A stretch of 64,000 nt of DNA, from positions 3,250,501-3,314,500 of the forward strand of contig NZ_LT906457.1 of NCBI RefSeq assembly GCF_900186965.1, given 5' to 3'. The notes beneath the pieces are model-generated. The model saw nothing but the letters and a program-made list of their open reading frames with translations. It was not told where the DNA came from and searched no databases. The position numbers and the translations under genes are program-made. Positions within the stretch are counted from its first letter, which is position 1. The number at the start of each line of letters is the position of its first letter. Positions 9,101 to 17,871 of this stretch are shown piece by piece. Source of the stretch: Legionella spiritensis. Lineage in GTDB: Bacteria; Pseudomonadota; Gammaproteobacteria; Legionellales; Legionellaceae.

Positions 9101-9979
9101 CTACTTTTCTATAATAATGACAACACGCCGATTCTGTGCCATCCCTTCCTCGGTATCATTGGATGCCGCAGGATCATTAACCCCGACCCAGGTAGTATCC
9201 AGCAAGTCCTTTCGGACACGAAGCTGCAGAAGATATCGCTTGACGGCAACCGCCCGCGCTTCAGAAATGGCATTATTATAGGATTTTCGCCCCCGATTAT
9301 CCGCGTAACCGGTAATACTGATTCTTTTTACCTTGTGATCCTCGCGCACGTATTGCGCGACGTGCTGCAACTGCCGCTTGCCGGCATCGCTCAACGTATC
9401 GTCATCCGTTTCAAACAACAAGACACTGGTTTTGACGCTGGCATAGTCAAAAGGCAGTAACGATCCAAGACATTTCTGATACTTCGCGTAAACCGTCTGA
9501 AAGCGAACGGGCGAGAGGGATACTGAAACAGGGAATCCCTGCTCGGATTGATAACTGATTCTGGTCTGGAAACCCTGCGCCAGATACGTTAATGCCTTGA
9601 GTGCCGCCTCTCGCTTTAAATAAATACCATATTTTCCAGGGCTGATAACCGTTTTGGCAATAAAATGACTGGCTCCTTGCGGCTTCCAGACCGGTTGATT
9701 GGCATAAACGGCCGCAGTCAACGGTCTCTCGACCTGCTGCCATTTATGCAAAATAAAGTGGGGGGCTTTGGCAGCATATTGTTCAAAATAAGCCACGCCA
9801 TAATCAGGAATCGTAAGCGCCAGACCACAACGCAGGCGATTACCGCTCATGCGCCAGTTTTCATCCCCCATCGGACTGGCGTAAACCACGGCCACACGAG
9901 CCTTCGCCGGAAAGGAGCAAAGGCCGTTTATCAATAATAACGGTATTATTATATGTATAAAAAATCGCGTTGATGGCAT
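9101..9979 (-). CDS. motY: MotY-like OmpA-family flagellar motor protein
   Basis: MotY is a periplasmic T-ring component that holds the stator around the flagellar motor. The 292-residue product has a signal peptide (IIIPLLLINGLCSFPAKA) and a MotY-type N-terminal domain of about 150 residues (ARVAVVYASPMGDENWRMSG...). A C-terminal OmpA peptidoglycan-binding domain follows, with ISITGYADNRG near residue 220 and a NDTEEGMAQNRRVVI end that fits the family N-x(2)-L-S-x(2)-R-A and NRR motifs. I chose the ATG at 9979, which starts the signal peptide. It is divergent from pyrC and separated by about 70 bases. A non-flagellar OmpA protein cannot be excluded. Confidence 0.8.
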   Translation of the reverse strand: MPSTRFFIHIIIPLLLINGLCSFPAKARVAVVYASPMGDENWRMSGNRLRCGLALTIPDYGVAYFEQYAAKAPHFILHKWQQVERPLTAAVYANQPVWKPQGASHFIAKTVISPGKYGIYLKREAALKALTYLAQGFQTRISYQSEQGFPVSVSLSPVRFQTVYAKYQKCLGSLLPFDYASVKTSVLLFETDDDTLSDAGKRQLQHVAQYVREDHKVKRISITGYADNRGRKSYNNAISEARAVAVKRYLLQLRVRKDLLDTTWVGVNDPAASNDTEEGMAQNRRVVIIIEK

Positions 9980-10048
9980 TTTTTGCTCATCCTGCCAGAT
10001 ATTCCATGTTATTCTACCCATATCGGCAAATAGCACGGAATCTTTATT

Positions 10049-11083
10049 GTGCGCAGATTAACTATTACTCGTCCCGACGACTGGCATGTCCATTTCCGGG
10101 ATGGATCCATATTAATGAATACGGTTACGGCAACGGCGCAACACTTTGAACGGGCTTTAGTCATGCCTAACCTCAAGCCGGCCCTGACGTCGGTAGAGGC
10201 CGTCACGGCTTATCGCCAAAGGATCCTCGATGCCCTGCCGCAGGATTCCTCCTTCCAGCCATTGATGACCCTGTATATTAATGAACAGGTTAGTCCGGAC
10301 GAATTAATCAAAGCAGGTCAATCCCCCTTTATTACGGGTGCCAAATTATACCCCGCGGGAGCCACAACCAACTCGGACGAGGGCGCGCGGTCATTGCGCG
10401 CCCTTTATCCCCTGCTGGATGTCATGCAGGAACAGGATCTGGTGTTGCAAGTGCATGGCGAAGTAACCCATGGCGATATTTTTGATCGTGAATCCGCTTT
10501 CATCACCGAATGCCTGATACCCTTGACCGGTGATTTTCCAAAACTTCGTATTGTTCTGGAACACATTTCAACGAAAAGGGCGGTTGATTTTGTCTTGCAG
10601 GCCGCAACGAACGTTGTGGCGACCATCACGCCGCATCATTTGCTATACAATCGCAATCAGTTGCTGGCCGGCGCTATCAGGCCGCATTATTACTGTTTGC
10701 CCATTTTAAAGCGGGAAGAAGACCAGCTCGCTATTCAGCAGGCGGCCACCAGTGGCAACCCTAAATTTTTTGCCGGAACCGACAGCGCCCCCCATGCGCA
10801 AAACACCAAGGAAAACGCCTGCGGTTGTGCCGGAATCTACTCCGCCCCCTATGCCGTCGCCCTTTACGCTCACTTGTTTGATAAGCTTGACAAACTAGAT
10901 AGTCTGGAGCGCTTCCTGAGTTATTTTGGCGCAGAATTTTATAATATGCCGATTAATAAGACACAACTGATGTTGCAAAAAAAATCTCAAACCGTTCCAT
11001 TCTCCTTGCCACTGGGGGAGCAGAGCGTCATCCCTATGGCAGCGGGCGAGCTATTGCCCTGGAGTGTCCATGAATCAAGATAA
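10049..11083 (+). CDS. pyrC: Dihydroorotase (class II)
   Basis: PyrC cyclises carbamoyl-aspartate to dihydroorotate in pyrimidine synthesis. The 344-residue enzyme has the metal-binding WHVHFRDG motif at residues 12-19, a GAKLYPAGATTNS block with the carboxylated lysine near residue 98, and the GTDSAPH motif near residue 248 with the catalytic aspartate. It is close in length to the E. coli enzyme. Translation starts at GTG, with a weak GGA ten bases upstream. Its 3' end overlaps the start of rnt by 14 bases, so the two are translationally linked. Confidence 0.96.
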   Translation: MRRLTITRPDDWHVHFRDGSILMNTVTATAQHFERALVMPNLKPALTSVEAVTAYRQRILDALPQDSSFQPLMTLYINEQVSPDELIKAGQSPFITGAKLYPAGATTNSDEGARSLRALYPLLDVMQEQDLVLQVHGEVTHGDIFDRESAFITECLIPLTGDFPKLRIVLEHISTKRAVDFVLQAATNVVATITPHHLLYNRNQLLAGAIRPHYYCLPILKREEDQLAIQQAATSGNPKFFAGTDSAPHAQNTKENACGCAGIYSAPYAVALYAHLFDKLDKLDSLERFLSYFGAEFYNMPINKTQLMLQKKSQTVPFSLPLGEQSVIPMAAGELLPWSVHESR

Positions 11084-11699
11084 ATTCATTTTAACCACCA
11101 ATCTGAAGCAACGTTTTCGGGGATTTTTACCGGTAGTCGTAGATGTTGAAACAGCCGGGGTTATACCCCATAAAAACGCGTTGCTGGAAATGTGCGTGGT
11201 GATAGTGACGATGGATGAACAGGGGCATTTTACGCGCCAATCCACTCATTTTGAACATATCCTGCCTTTTGAAGGGGCCGAACTGGATGCCAAGTCCCTC
11301 GAATTTAATGAGATCGATCCTTATCAACCGCTTCGTTTTGCCGTGGATGAAAAGCTCGCCTTGCAACGTTTATTCACTCCTGTCCATGATGCTCTGAAAA
11401 AAAGCAAATGTCAGCGTGCCGTCCTTGTGGGACATAACGCCTGGTTTGATCTGCTTTTTGTGAAAGAAGCGGTAAAACGCACGGGGGTAAAATCCCCGTT
11501 TCACGCCTTCACATGCTTTGATACGGCAACTTTGGCCGGATTAATCTATGGCCAAACCGTATTGGCAAAAGCCGTAGAGGCTGCCGGTCTGGATTTTGAC
11601 CCGAAAGAAGCGCACTCCGCTATTTATGATGCGGAAAAGACGGCGGATTTATTTTGCGCCATGCTGAATTCATGGCGCGAGAAATGGTCTAAAACATGA
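11070..11699 (+). CDS. rnt: Ribonuclease T
   Basis: RNase T trims the 3' ends of tRNAs and other stable RNAs as a DEDD-family exonuclease dimer. The 209 residues show the DEDD residues: VVVDVETAG (ExoI), GHNAWFDLLF (ExoII) and HSAIYDAEKTADLF (ExoIII). The ATG at 11070 has GGAG five bases upstream; a GTG two codons earlier is less well placed. The start is inside the last codons of pyrC. Confidence 0.95.
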   Translation: MNQDKFILTTNLKQRFRGFLPVVVDVETAGVIPHKNALLEMCVVIVTMDEQGHFTRQSTHFEHILPFEGAELDAKSLEFNEIDPYQPLRFAVDEKLALQRLFTPVHDALKKSKCQRAVLVGHNAWFDLLFVKEAVKRTGVKSPFHAFTCFDTATLAGLIYGQTVLAKAVEAAGLDFDPKEAHSAIYDAEKTADLFCAMLNSWREKWSKT

Positions 11700-11730
11700 T
11701 TTTTTACGTTTTGTAACAAGTCATTCCGAC

Positions 11731-12336
11731 TTACAGGGAATCGGAATGATTGGCCAGATAATCAGCCACGCCCTGGGGAGAAGCCTTCATACCCGCCTTA
11801 CCTTTCTGCCAGCCTGCCGGGCAAACTTCGCCATGATCTTCAAAGAATTGAACCGCGTCGATAATGCGCAACAATTCATCGATATTACGACCAATGGGCA
11901 AATCATTAACGATTTGTGACCGAACTACGCCGTTTTTATCAATGATAAAAGCGCCTCGAAACGCAACACCGGCTACAGGATGCTCAACACCATAGGATTG
12001 ACAAATAGTGTGGGTAACATCGGCAGCCATAGTGAATGTAACCTGACCGACACCACCATCTTTTACTGCCGTATGGCGATAAGCGTTATGTGTAAACTGG
12101 GAATCAATAGAAACGGCGACCACCTCGACATGGCGCTCCTCAAAGTCTTTCATGCGATGATCAAGCGCTATCAATTCGGAAGGGCAAACAAAGGTAAAAT
12201 CAAGAGGATAAAAGAATACCAGCCCGTATTTTCCCTTTATCGCGTTATGTAAATTGAATTTATCGGTAATTTCACCATTACCGAGTACGGCAGGAACGGT
12301 AAAGTCCGGGGCTTTTCTTCCAACTAAAACACTCAT
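11731..12336 (-). CDS. 2-Cys peroxiredoxin (AhpC/Tsa type)
   Basis: A 201-residue thiol peroxidase of the typical 2-Cys class that reduces hydrogen peroxide and organic hydroperoxides. The peroxidatic cysteine is in DFTFVCPSEL and the resolving cysteine in GEVCPAGW near the C-terminus. It belongs to the oxidative-stress block with the monothiol glutaredoxin upstream and sodB beyond. No ahpF or ahpD follows here, so the reductant is likely thioredoxin. The ATG at 12336 begins the family N-terminus; the ten upstream codons are not conserved-looking. Confidence 0.94.
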   Translation of the reverse strand: MSVLVGRKAPDFTVPAVLGNGEITDKFNLHNAIKGKYGLVFFYPLDFTFVCPSELIALDHRMKDFEERHVEVVAVSIDSQFTHNAYRHTAVKDGGVGQVTFTMAADVTHTICQSYGVEHPVAGVAFRGAFIIDKNGVVRSQIVNDLPIGRNIDELLRIIDAVQFFEDHGEVCPAGWQKGKAGMKASPQGVADYLANHSDSL

Positions 12337-12442
12337 CTGCGTTCTCCTTGATAAAGCGTGCCCCATCTCATGGCACGCGGATTAAATGACACGATTAAAC
12401 CTGTAATCGTGCCTCTTTGAAATTCAATAGTCAGGTGTGCTT

Positions 12443-12760
12443 TTAAAGCGCAACAGCTTCTTTCAATAAAGTCTCCAGCTCGCCTTGTTCATAAAGCTCG
12501 GCGATAATATCGGAGCCGCCAATTAATTCACCTTTCACATATAATTGCGGAAACGTCGGCCAATCCGCATATTGCGGCAAAGTCTGGCGAATGTCCGGAT
12601 TGGCAAGGATGTCAACATAGGCAAAATCAACGCCACAGGCATCAATACATTGCACGGCGCGTGCGGAAAAACCACATTGCGGCATTTGGGGAGTCCCCTT
12701 CATATATAATAATATCGCATTATCAGCAATTTGCTGTTTGATTCGGTCAATCGTATCCAC
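12443..12760 (-). CDS. grxD: Monothiol glutaredoxin (CGFS type)
   Basis: Grx4-type monothiol glutaredoxin that carries or transfers [2Fe-2S] clusters and senses iron status. The 105-residue protein has the active site CGFS at residues 29-32, the WPTFPQLYVKGELIGG segment, and the GGSDI loop. It is divergent from sodB over about 170 bases, and the peroxiredoxin gene follows it in the same direction after about 100 bases. Confidence 0.96.
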   Translation of the reverse strand: MDTIDRIKQQIADNAILLYMKGTPQMPQCGFSARAVQCIDACGVDFAYVDILANPDIRQTLPQYADWPTFPQLYVKGELIGGSDIIAELYEQGELETLLKEAVAL

Positions 12761-12843
12761 TAAGTCACCTGCGTAGTTTAATTAAGTACAAACAAAACAG
12801 CGCCAATTATGGCGAAAATAAAACCAGTACGCAACTATAGCTC

Positions 12844-12871
12844 TTGTTATCTATACTGTGCACAGTATAAC
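12844..12871 (+). promoter_or_regulatory. sodB promoter overlapped by an 18-bp perfect palindrome
   Basis: TTGTTA (12844-12849) and TATAAC (12866-12871) are 16 bases apart, a reasonable sigma-70 promoter about 60 bases upstream of the sodB ATG. The spacer and most of the -10 are occupied by the perfect palindrome TATACTGTGCACAGTATA (12852-12869). A dimeric repressor at this position would block RNA polymerase. It is not a Fur box, and it lacks the spacing of the gammaproteobacterial LexA box. Confidence 0.65.
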
Positions 12872-12928
12872 GTTGAATATGTTGATCTTCCTGCTAAACT
12901 TAGCATTTCAATATTTTAGGAGACGAGC

Positions 12929-13507
12929 ATGACCTTTAGTTTACCACCCTTGCCTTATGCGCTGGATGCCCTGGAACCCCATATTTCCAGGGAGACACTG
13001 GAATACCACCATGGTAAACACCATAACGCTTATGTGAACAATCTGAACAAACTGATACCAGGCACCGAGTTTGAACAATTAACATTGGAAGATATTATCC
13101 TGAAATCCTCAGGCGGTGTATTCAACAATGCGGCTCAAATATGGAATCACACGTTCTACTGGCATTGCTTAAGCCCTAATGGCGGCGGTGAACCCAAAGG
13201 AGATCTGGCCGATCTGATTAACAAGGCGTTCGGTTCTTTTGCCGCGTTCAAGGAACAATTCAGTCAGGCAGCCGCCACAACATTTGGCTCAGGCTGGGCC
13301 TGGTTAGTTCAGGATAACAAGGGCGAACTTAAAATCACCAGTACCAGCAACGCAGGCACACCGATGACAGACGGACTCAATGCCTTGCTGACCTGTGATG
13401 TTTGGGAACACGCCTATTATATTGATTACCGCAACGCGCGACCGGATTATGTAGCGGCGTTCTGGTCTCTCGTCAACTGGGAGTTTGTTGAAAGCAATCT
13501 GCGTTAA
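12929..13507 (+). CDS. sodB: Iron superoxide dismutase
   Basis: SodB disproportionates superoxide in the cytoplasm. The 192 residues are typical of the Fe type: [17 protein letters not shown] near residue 27 with a metal histidine, [11 protein letters not shown] near residue 75, FGSGWAWLV, and [19 protein letters not shown] with the last metal ligands (Asp and His). The ATG follows AGGAGA with good spacing. A palindrome-covered promoter lies upstream. The following argD gene starts about 30 bases downstream and may be co-transcribed. Confidence 0.97.
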   Translation: MTFSLPPLPYALDALEPHISRETLEYHHGKHHNAYVNNLNKLIPGTEFEQLTLEDIILKSSGGVFNNAAQIWNHTFYWHCLSPNGGGEPKGDLADLINKAFGSFAAFKEQFSQAAATTFGSGWAWLVQDNKGELKITSTSNAGTPMTDGLNALLTCDVWEHAYYIDYRNARPDYVAAFWSLVNWEFVESNLR

Positions 13508-13539
13508 CACGTGTAACGGAGGATTAATAAGGAGTTTTA

Positions 13540-14730
13540 ATGGCACTGATTACAAGTTATAACCCCATGCCTGTCGCCTTCACCCACGGGAAAGGGATCT
13601 GGTTGTTTGATGAGCAGGGAAAGGCGTATCTTGACGGATTGAGCGGAATCGCGGTGTGCGGCCTGGGACATGCTCACCCGGATGTAACACGCACCATTCA
13701 ACGGCAGGCGGAAAAATTACTGCACACGTCCAATGCCTTTCACATCAGGGAGCAGGAATTACTGGCTGAAAAACTGACAACTATGGCCGGCATGGAGCAG
13801 GTCTTTTTCGGTAATTCCGGTGCAGAAGCGAACGAAGCCGCTATCAAGCTTACCCGTTTGTATGGTCATCAGAAAGGGATAAAAACGCCTTCCATCATTG
13901 TCATGGAGCGTGCTTTTCATGGTCGAACCATGGCTACCCTGACCGCTTCGGGCAGCCGCAAGGTTCAAGCGGGCTTCGAGCCTCTTGTGCCAGGCTTTAT
14001 CCGTGCTCCGTTTAACGATATTGACGCGCTGCATACCATTGCCGCCAATCGTGATGACGTCGTAGCCATCATGCTGGAGCCCATACAGGGAGAAGGTGGT
14101 ATTTTCGCCGCTGAAGATTCTTATCTGCGCGCGGTTAAACAACTTTGCGAGGATCATGAATGGTTGCTGATTCTTGATGAAATCCAAACCGGCAACGGAC
14201 GAACAGGGAAACTCTTTGCGTGCATGCACAGCGATGTGCAACCGGATATTCTGACGACGGCAAAAGGTCTGGCCAATGGTGTTCCTATTGGCGCATGCCT
14301 GATGAGCAAACGCGCCTGCAATCTCTTTAAACCCGGTAATCACGGCTCAACGTTCGGCGGCAACCCACTGGCCTGTGCGACGGCGTTAACCGTTCTCGAA
14401 GTGATTGAACGAGATCATCTTTGCGAACAGGCTGCAAAAAATGGCATGATACTGAAAGAAAAATTAATGGCCGGGCTGGGGCATCATCCGGCTGTACGGG
14501 CTATCCGTGGTCGCGGATTAATGCTGGGGATTGAACTGGACAGACCGGTTGGTGATGCCAGGGCCACAGGATTAAACCATGGTCTGTTATTCAACGTCAC
14601 CGCAGAAAATGTTATACGATTACTGCCGCCGCTCATTATCACGGAAGAGGAAATTGATGAACTGGTACTGCGGCTGAATAAAACCATCCATGAGTTTATT
14701 GCCGCAACGGAAGCGAGGCAACCAGGCTAG
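13540..14730 (+). CDS. argD: Acetylornithine aminotransferase family protein
   Basis: A PLP-dependent class-III aminotransferase of 396 residues. Visible motifs are FGNSGAEANEAAIKLTR (PLP phosphate region), LEPIQGEGG, ILDEIQTGNGRTGK with the PLP-contacting aspartate, and TTAKGLANG with the Schiff-base lysine. The acetylornithine/succinylornithine subgroup is the best fit by length and motif set. Other class-III members act on GABA or other omega-amines and cannot be excluded. It follows sodB closely and ends at a clear terminator. Confidence 0.82.
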   Translation: MALITSYNPMPVAFTHGKGIWLFDEQGKAYLDGLSGIAVCGLGHAHPDVTRTIQRQAEKLLHTSNAFHIREQELLAEKLTTMAGMEQVFFGNSGAEANEAAIKLTRLYGHQKGIKTPSIIVMERAFHGRTMATLTASGSRKVQAGFEPLVPGFIRAPFNDIDALHTIAANRDDVVAIMLEPIQGEGGIFAAEDSYLRAVKQLCEDHEWLLILDEIQTGNGRTGKLFACMHSDVQPDILTTAKGLANGVPIGACLMSKRACNLFKPGNHGSTFGGNPLACATALTVLEVIERDHLCEQAAKNGMILKEKLMAGLGHHPAVRAIRGRGLMLGIELDRPVGDARATGLNHGLLFNVTAENVIRLLPPLIITEEEIDELVLRLNKTIHEFIAATEARQPG

Positions 14731-14784
14731 AGTACCGAGTGACTTAAAATCAACCTGCTTGTGTTTCAAACACAATCGACACAC

Positions 14785-14822
14785 GCCTCGGACGGCAGCA
14801 GTTGCCGGCCGAGGCCGTTTTT
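14785..14822 (+). terminator. Rho-independent terminator after argD
   Basis: GCCTCGG and CCGAGGC (14785-14791 and 14809-14815) form a GC-rich stem, extended inward by CGGCA/TGCCG, and five T residues follow at 14818-14822. The end overlaps the stop codon of the convergent metallo-hydrolase gene. Confidence 0.85.
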
Positions 14823-15585
14823 ATTCCAGATCAATCAATTGCCGAGGTTTGACAAACCCGCAAAACCCGTGTTTTCCGGCATCAGGCAACTTGTCGTCGC
14901 TGTAATGATAGAGCCACATTTTCGCTTTAATAGCGGGACTCAGGGATTTAAGCTGCTCGTAATGCGCATGAACACCACTGGGTACGTCCGACGTTTCACA
15001 GTCATGGAAAATTAATTGCGACTCAACGTAATAAGGCATCAGCAAATGTTCATTGAATTGGGTATCCGCCGTGATAAAGTATTGACGTTCCTTGATTCTT
15101 ATCAATAATCCGTAACTGGGAATTAAATGGCCATCGGAAAACGCGTGTATGGTTTGCACCAACTCAAGCACGGCGCCTTCCCACGCGAATTCCTGGCCAT
15201 CAGCCAATGCGTGAACATCAAAAAAACTGGCCAAAGTGGCTTTTTCATTCTTTAAAGTATCCATTCCTCCTGATAAACAATGCTGCCACAAGGGATCAGC
15301 CAAGGTATGGTGAATAATTAACGAAGGCTTGCTTTTTTGACTTTTGAATTTACGATTAAATCCCAGCCATTCCAGACCACCGGCGTGATCGGCATGCAGA
15401 TGACTGATGTATATGGCATCAATATCATCCGGGCAAAGCTTGGCCGCCGAAAGCGAAAAGCGAATATCGGTACCGCAGTCAATCAGTAGTTTTTTACCGG
15501 AATCGGCCATCAAAACCATATTGGATTGAAAATTACCGACACTTTCGGAAAGTCCGCTGGCACTGCCTAAAAATAATAATTTCAT
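14821..15585 (-). CDS. Metallo-beta-lactamase-fold hydrolase
   Basis: A 254-residue MBL-fold protein with the metal motif H62-L-H64-A-D66-H67 and a downstream TADTQFN block, in the RNase Z/PhnP-like structural group. There is no signal peptide, so it is cytoplasmic. The substrate cannot be told from the motifs; nucleotide or phosphodiester hydrolysis is the usual theme. It starts ten bases after the stop codon of the SulP gene and is probably in the same transcript as patatin and SulP. Confidence 0.88.
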   Translation of the reverse strand: MKLLFLGSASGLSESVGNFQSNMVLMADSGKKLLIDCGTDIRFSLSAAKLCPDDIDAIYISHLHADHAGGLEWLGFNRKFKSQKSKPSLIIHHTLADPLWQHCLSGGMDTLKNEKATLASFFDVHALADGQEFAWEGAVLELVQTIHAFSDGHLIPSYGLLIRIKERQYFITADTQFNEHLLMPYYVESQLIFHDCETSDVPSGVHAHYEQLKSLSPAIKAKMWLYHYSDDKLPDAGKHGFCGFVKPRQLIDLE

Positions 15586-15594
15586 GATCCTGAC

Positions 15595-17871
15595 CTATTT
15601 TGTATCCATGTCCGGAGTTAGGGCGTTCGAAGACAGCAATCGATTGGCATACATTAACCGTTTTGCCAAAACCTTAACAATACTTTTATGAAAAAGCGCC
15701 GCAAGCTCCGGTTGTTCAGACATAAGCGTTTTCAAAACATCCGACGTAAAACGGTACATGAGACAACGATTCGCGGCGACGACGGATGCCGAACGTGGTT
15801 CATTCAGGTACAGACCCATTTCACCTACGATGGCTCCCGCCCGAATACGCCGCAATCTTTTTGCATTGCCGGTACGAAACGCCACGATCACCTCCAACTC
15901 CCCTTCCGCCAGCCAGAACAGCTCCTTGCTTTGCTCTCCTTCATGGCAAACCACGTCATTTTTCTTAAACTCCAGTTTGTCCGCGTATTTTAACAGGGTT
16001 TGGGCCTGTTCAATTCCCGGGAAAGACATGGTAAAAAGCTGTATCAAATCATGAGGTATTGCGCAGTGATCCATTAACAGCCGGTTTTCACACCATTCCA
16101 GGGCATGATCCAGATCGTTGACGTTCATAAAAGGCAGTTGTTCATGTTCACTAGCCGCAAAACGCTGAATTTCCCCGGATATATTCTCCGGTAAACCGGT
16201 AAACAAAACCGTAATATGGCGCTTTCGAGTGTAATGCAACAAATTAACAAAACCAATGGTTCCCGACACCTCTATTCCTGTCGCATGACGGAAGTTAATA
16301 ATCAAATACGTGTTTTTTTCAGCAATAGAATCGTAGATTGGACGGCCTTTCTCGCCCTGATGCTTAACTTCCACAATGTCATTGAGTTTATCTACAATGC
16401 TGCTGATCATTTCATAAACATTTCCGAAAAAGAGATAACCCCGTACGCTAACAATCAACAGATTATTACCAAACTGCTCCAGAATGGCTTTATCAAACTC
16501 GTTGCGCTCCACGTTGCTATGCAGAATTTGACCGGATACCATGGACGCGATCACGGGAATGCGGCTGTAGCGAAAAAAGAAAATGGCTAAAGACAACAAT
16601 AATCCCACGAGGATACCGACTAACAAGCCGAAAATAGCAATAATAACTACGATAGAGAGTACGATAAGGTAATCGAGCCATGAAATTTTATGTTTTATGG
16701 AAATCATCCAGGCGACCATAAACTCCAGGCCGATATAGATCAGCAAGGCACTGAAAATAAACCGGGGTAAACACGTTAAAAACCCGGTACCGACAAAAAG
16801 GGTCGCCAGGCAAACAAAACCGGCTAACACTCCGACCCATCGGGTAGCAACCCTGAAATTAAGATTTGTTTTTGAAAAACTTAAGACCTGATAGCCTCCA
16901 AAACCACCAAAGAGGGAGGAGACGACGTTCGCTAATCCTGTTATTTTTAATTCACGGTTAACATCCATGCTCTGCTTGCTGCTCATTTCAAAACTTGAAA
17001 CGTTCAGTAACAAGCTGATAATTCCAAGAACGCTTACCGCAAAAAATTCGCCGATGTATTGGCCCAGTAATCCCCACTGTACACCAAAACCCAAAGCGGA
17101 ATTCGGAAAGAGGCGTAAATGACCTTCCGGAAAAGGCCCCATCATCCAATTGTAATTTCCAGCCTGTTCCAGGGAAATACCGCTGATTAACAAATAACCG
17201 TAAAAAACAAGAAATCCGAGAATTACCATGACCGGAAACACTTTTGTACTGGGAATAAAGGACTCGGCCAGCAAAATCATCAAACCATAAATACCTGGCA
17301 ACAACCAAATCAGATAATGCTCGCCGCTCCATAAATGCCGTGCCGTATCCATAATCGAGTAGGTTGCGGTCAGCGAACCGAACGTGCTGCTTAGGATTAG
17401 CCAGCCCGTTCCGGCTAAAAATCCCCCGATCACCGGATAAGGGATAAATCGCACCAGTTTACCAAGACGTGCGACACCTAAAAAATACATAGCCAGTCCC
17501 ATCAACAAAGCCATAATTGCGATGGCGCAAACAACCGTGCCCAACATCTCTTCAACGGATCCGTTTTGTTGCATGGTTTTTGTCACGGACATGGCAACCA
17601 GCGCCGCGTTGACGGCAAATATATCCTGCGTGGATGCAATGGAATACCTTGAAGAGCTAAACAGGGCGACGGCGATGAGCAGAATGCCCGAGCCGACCAG
17701 ATTGGCGGAAATACCATACAACAAATACTGGTGCAGACTGTCGCTATAAACCAGAAATCCGAATGAAATACCGTCTACGGCGATTAAAACACCTAACATG
17801 AGTCCTGCAAACAGGATTTTACTGTTGTTCAGAAGCTTCATTCCATTGTCAGCTCGTCTAGAGGTATTCAT
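15595..17871 (-). CDS. SulP-family anion transporter with STAS and cyclic-nucleotide-binding domains
   Basis: A three-part protein of about 758 residues. Residues about 10-420 are a SulP transporter core with ten or more hydrophobic helices. Residues about 450-570 are a STAS domain. Residues about 630-740 are a cNMP-binding domain whose phosphate-binding cassette GEMGLYLNEPRSASV looks intact, including the cyclic-nucleotide arginine. Such proteins carry sulfate, bicarbonate or dicarboxylates. The start is uncertain: ATG at 17871 overlaps the end of the patatin gene by 14 bases, whereas 17841 and 17880 are alternatives. The overlap implies translational coupling with the patatin. Confidence 0.9.
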   Translation of the reverse strand: MNTSRRADNGMKLLNNSKILFAGLMLGVLIAVDGISFGFLVYSDSLHQYLLYGISANLVGSGILLIAVALFSSSRYSIASTQDIFAVNAALVAMSVTKTMQQNGSVEEMLGTVVCAIAIMALLMGLAMYFLGVARLGKLVRFIPYPVIGGFLAGTGWLILSSTFGSLTATYSIMDTARHLWSGEHYLIWLLPGIYGLMILLAESFIPSTKVFPVMVILGFLVFYGYLLISGISLEQAGNYNWMMGPFPEGHLRLFPNSALGFGVQWGLLGQYIGEFFAVSVLGIISLLLNVSSFEMSSKQSMDVNRELKITGLANVVSSLFGGFGGYQVLSFSKTNLNFRVATRWVGVLAGFVCLATLFVGTGFLTCLPRFIFSALLIYIGLEFMVAWMISIKHKISWLDYLIVLSIVVIIAIFGLLVGILVGLLLSLAIFFFRYSRIPVIASMVSGQILHSNVERNEFDKAILEQFGNNLLIVSVRGYLFFGNVYEMISSIVDKLNDIVEVKHQGEKGRPIYDSIAEKNTYLIINFRHATGIEVSGTIGFVNLLHYTRKRHITVLFTGLPENISGEIQRFAASEHEQLPFMNVNDLDHALEWCENRLLMDHCAIPHDLIQLFTMSFPGIEQAQTLLKYADKLEFKKNDVVCHEGEQSKELFWLAEGELEVIVAFRTGNAKRLRRIRAGAIVGEMGLYLNEPRSASVVAANRCLMYRFTSDVLKTLMSEQPELAALFHKSIVKVLAKRLMYANRLLSSNALTPDMDTK

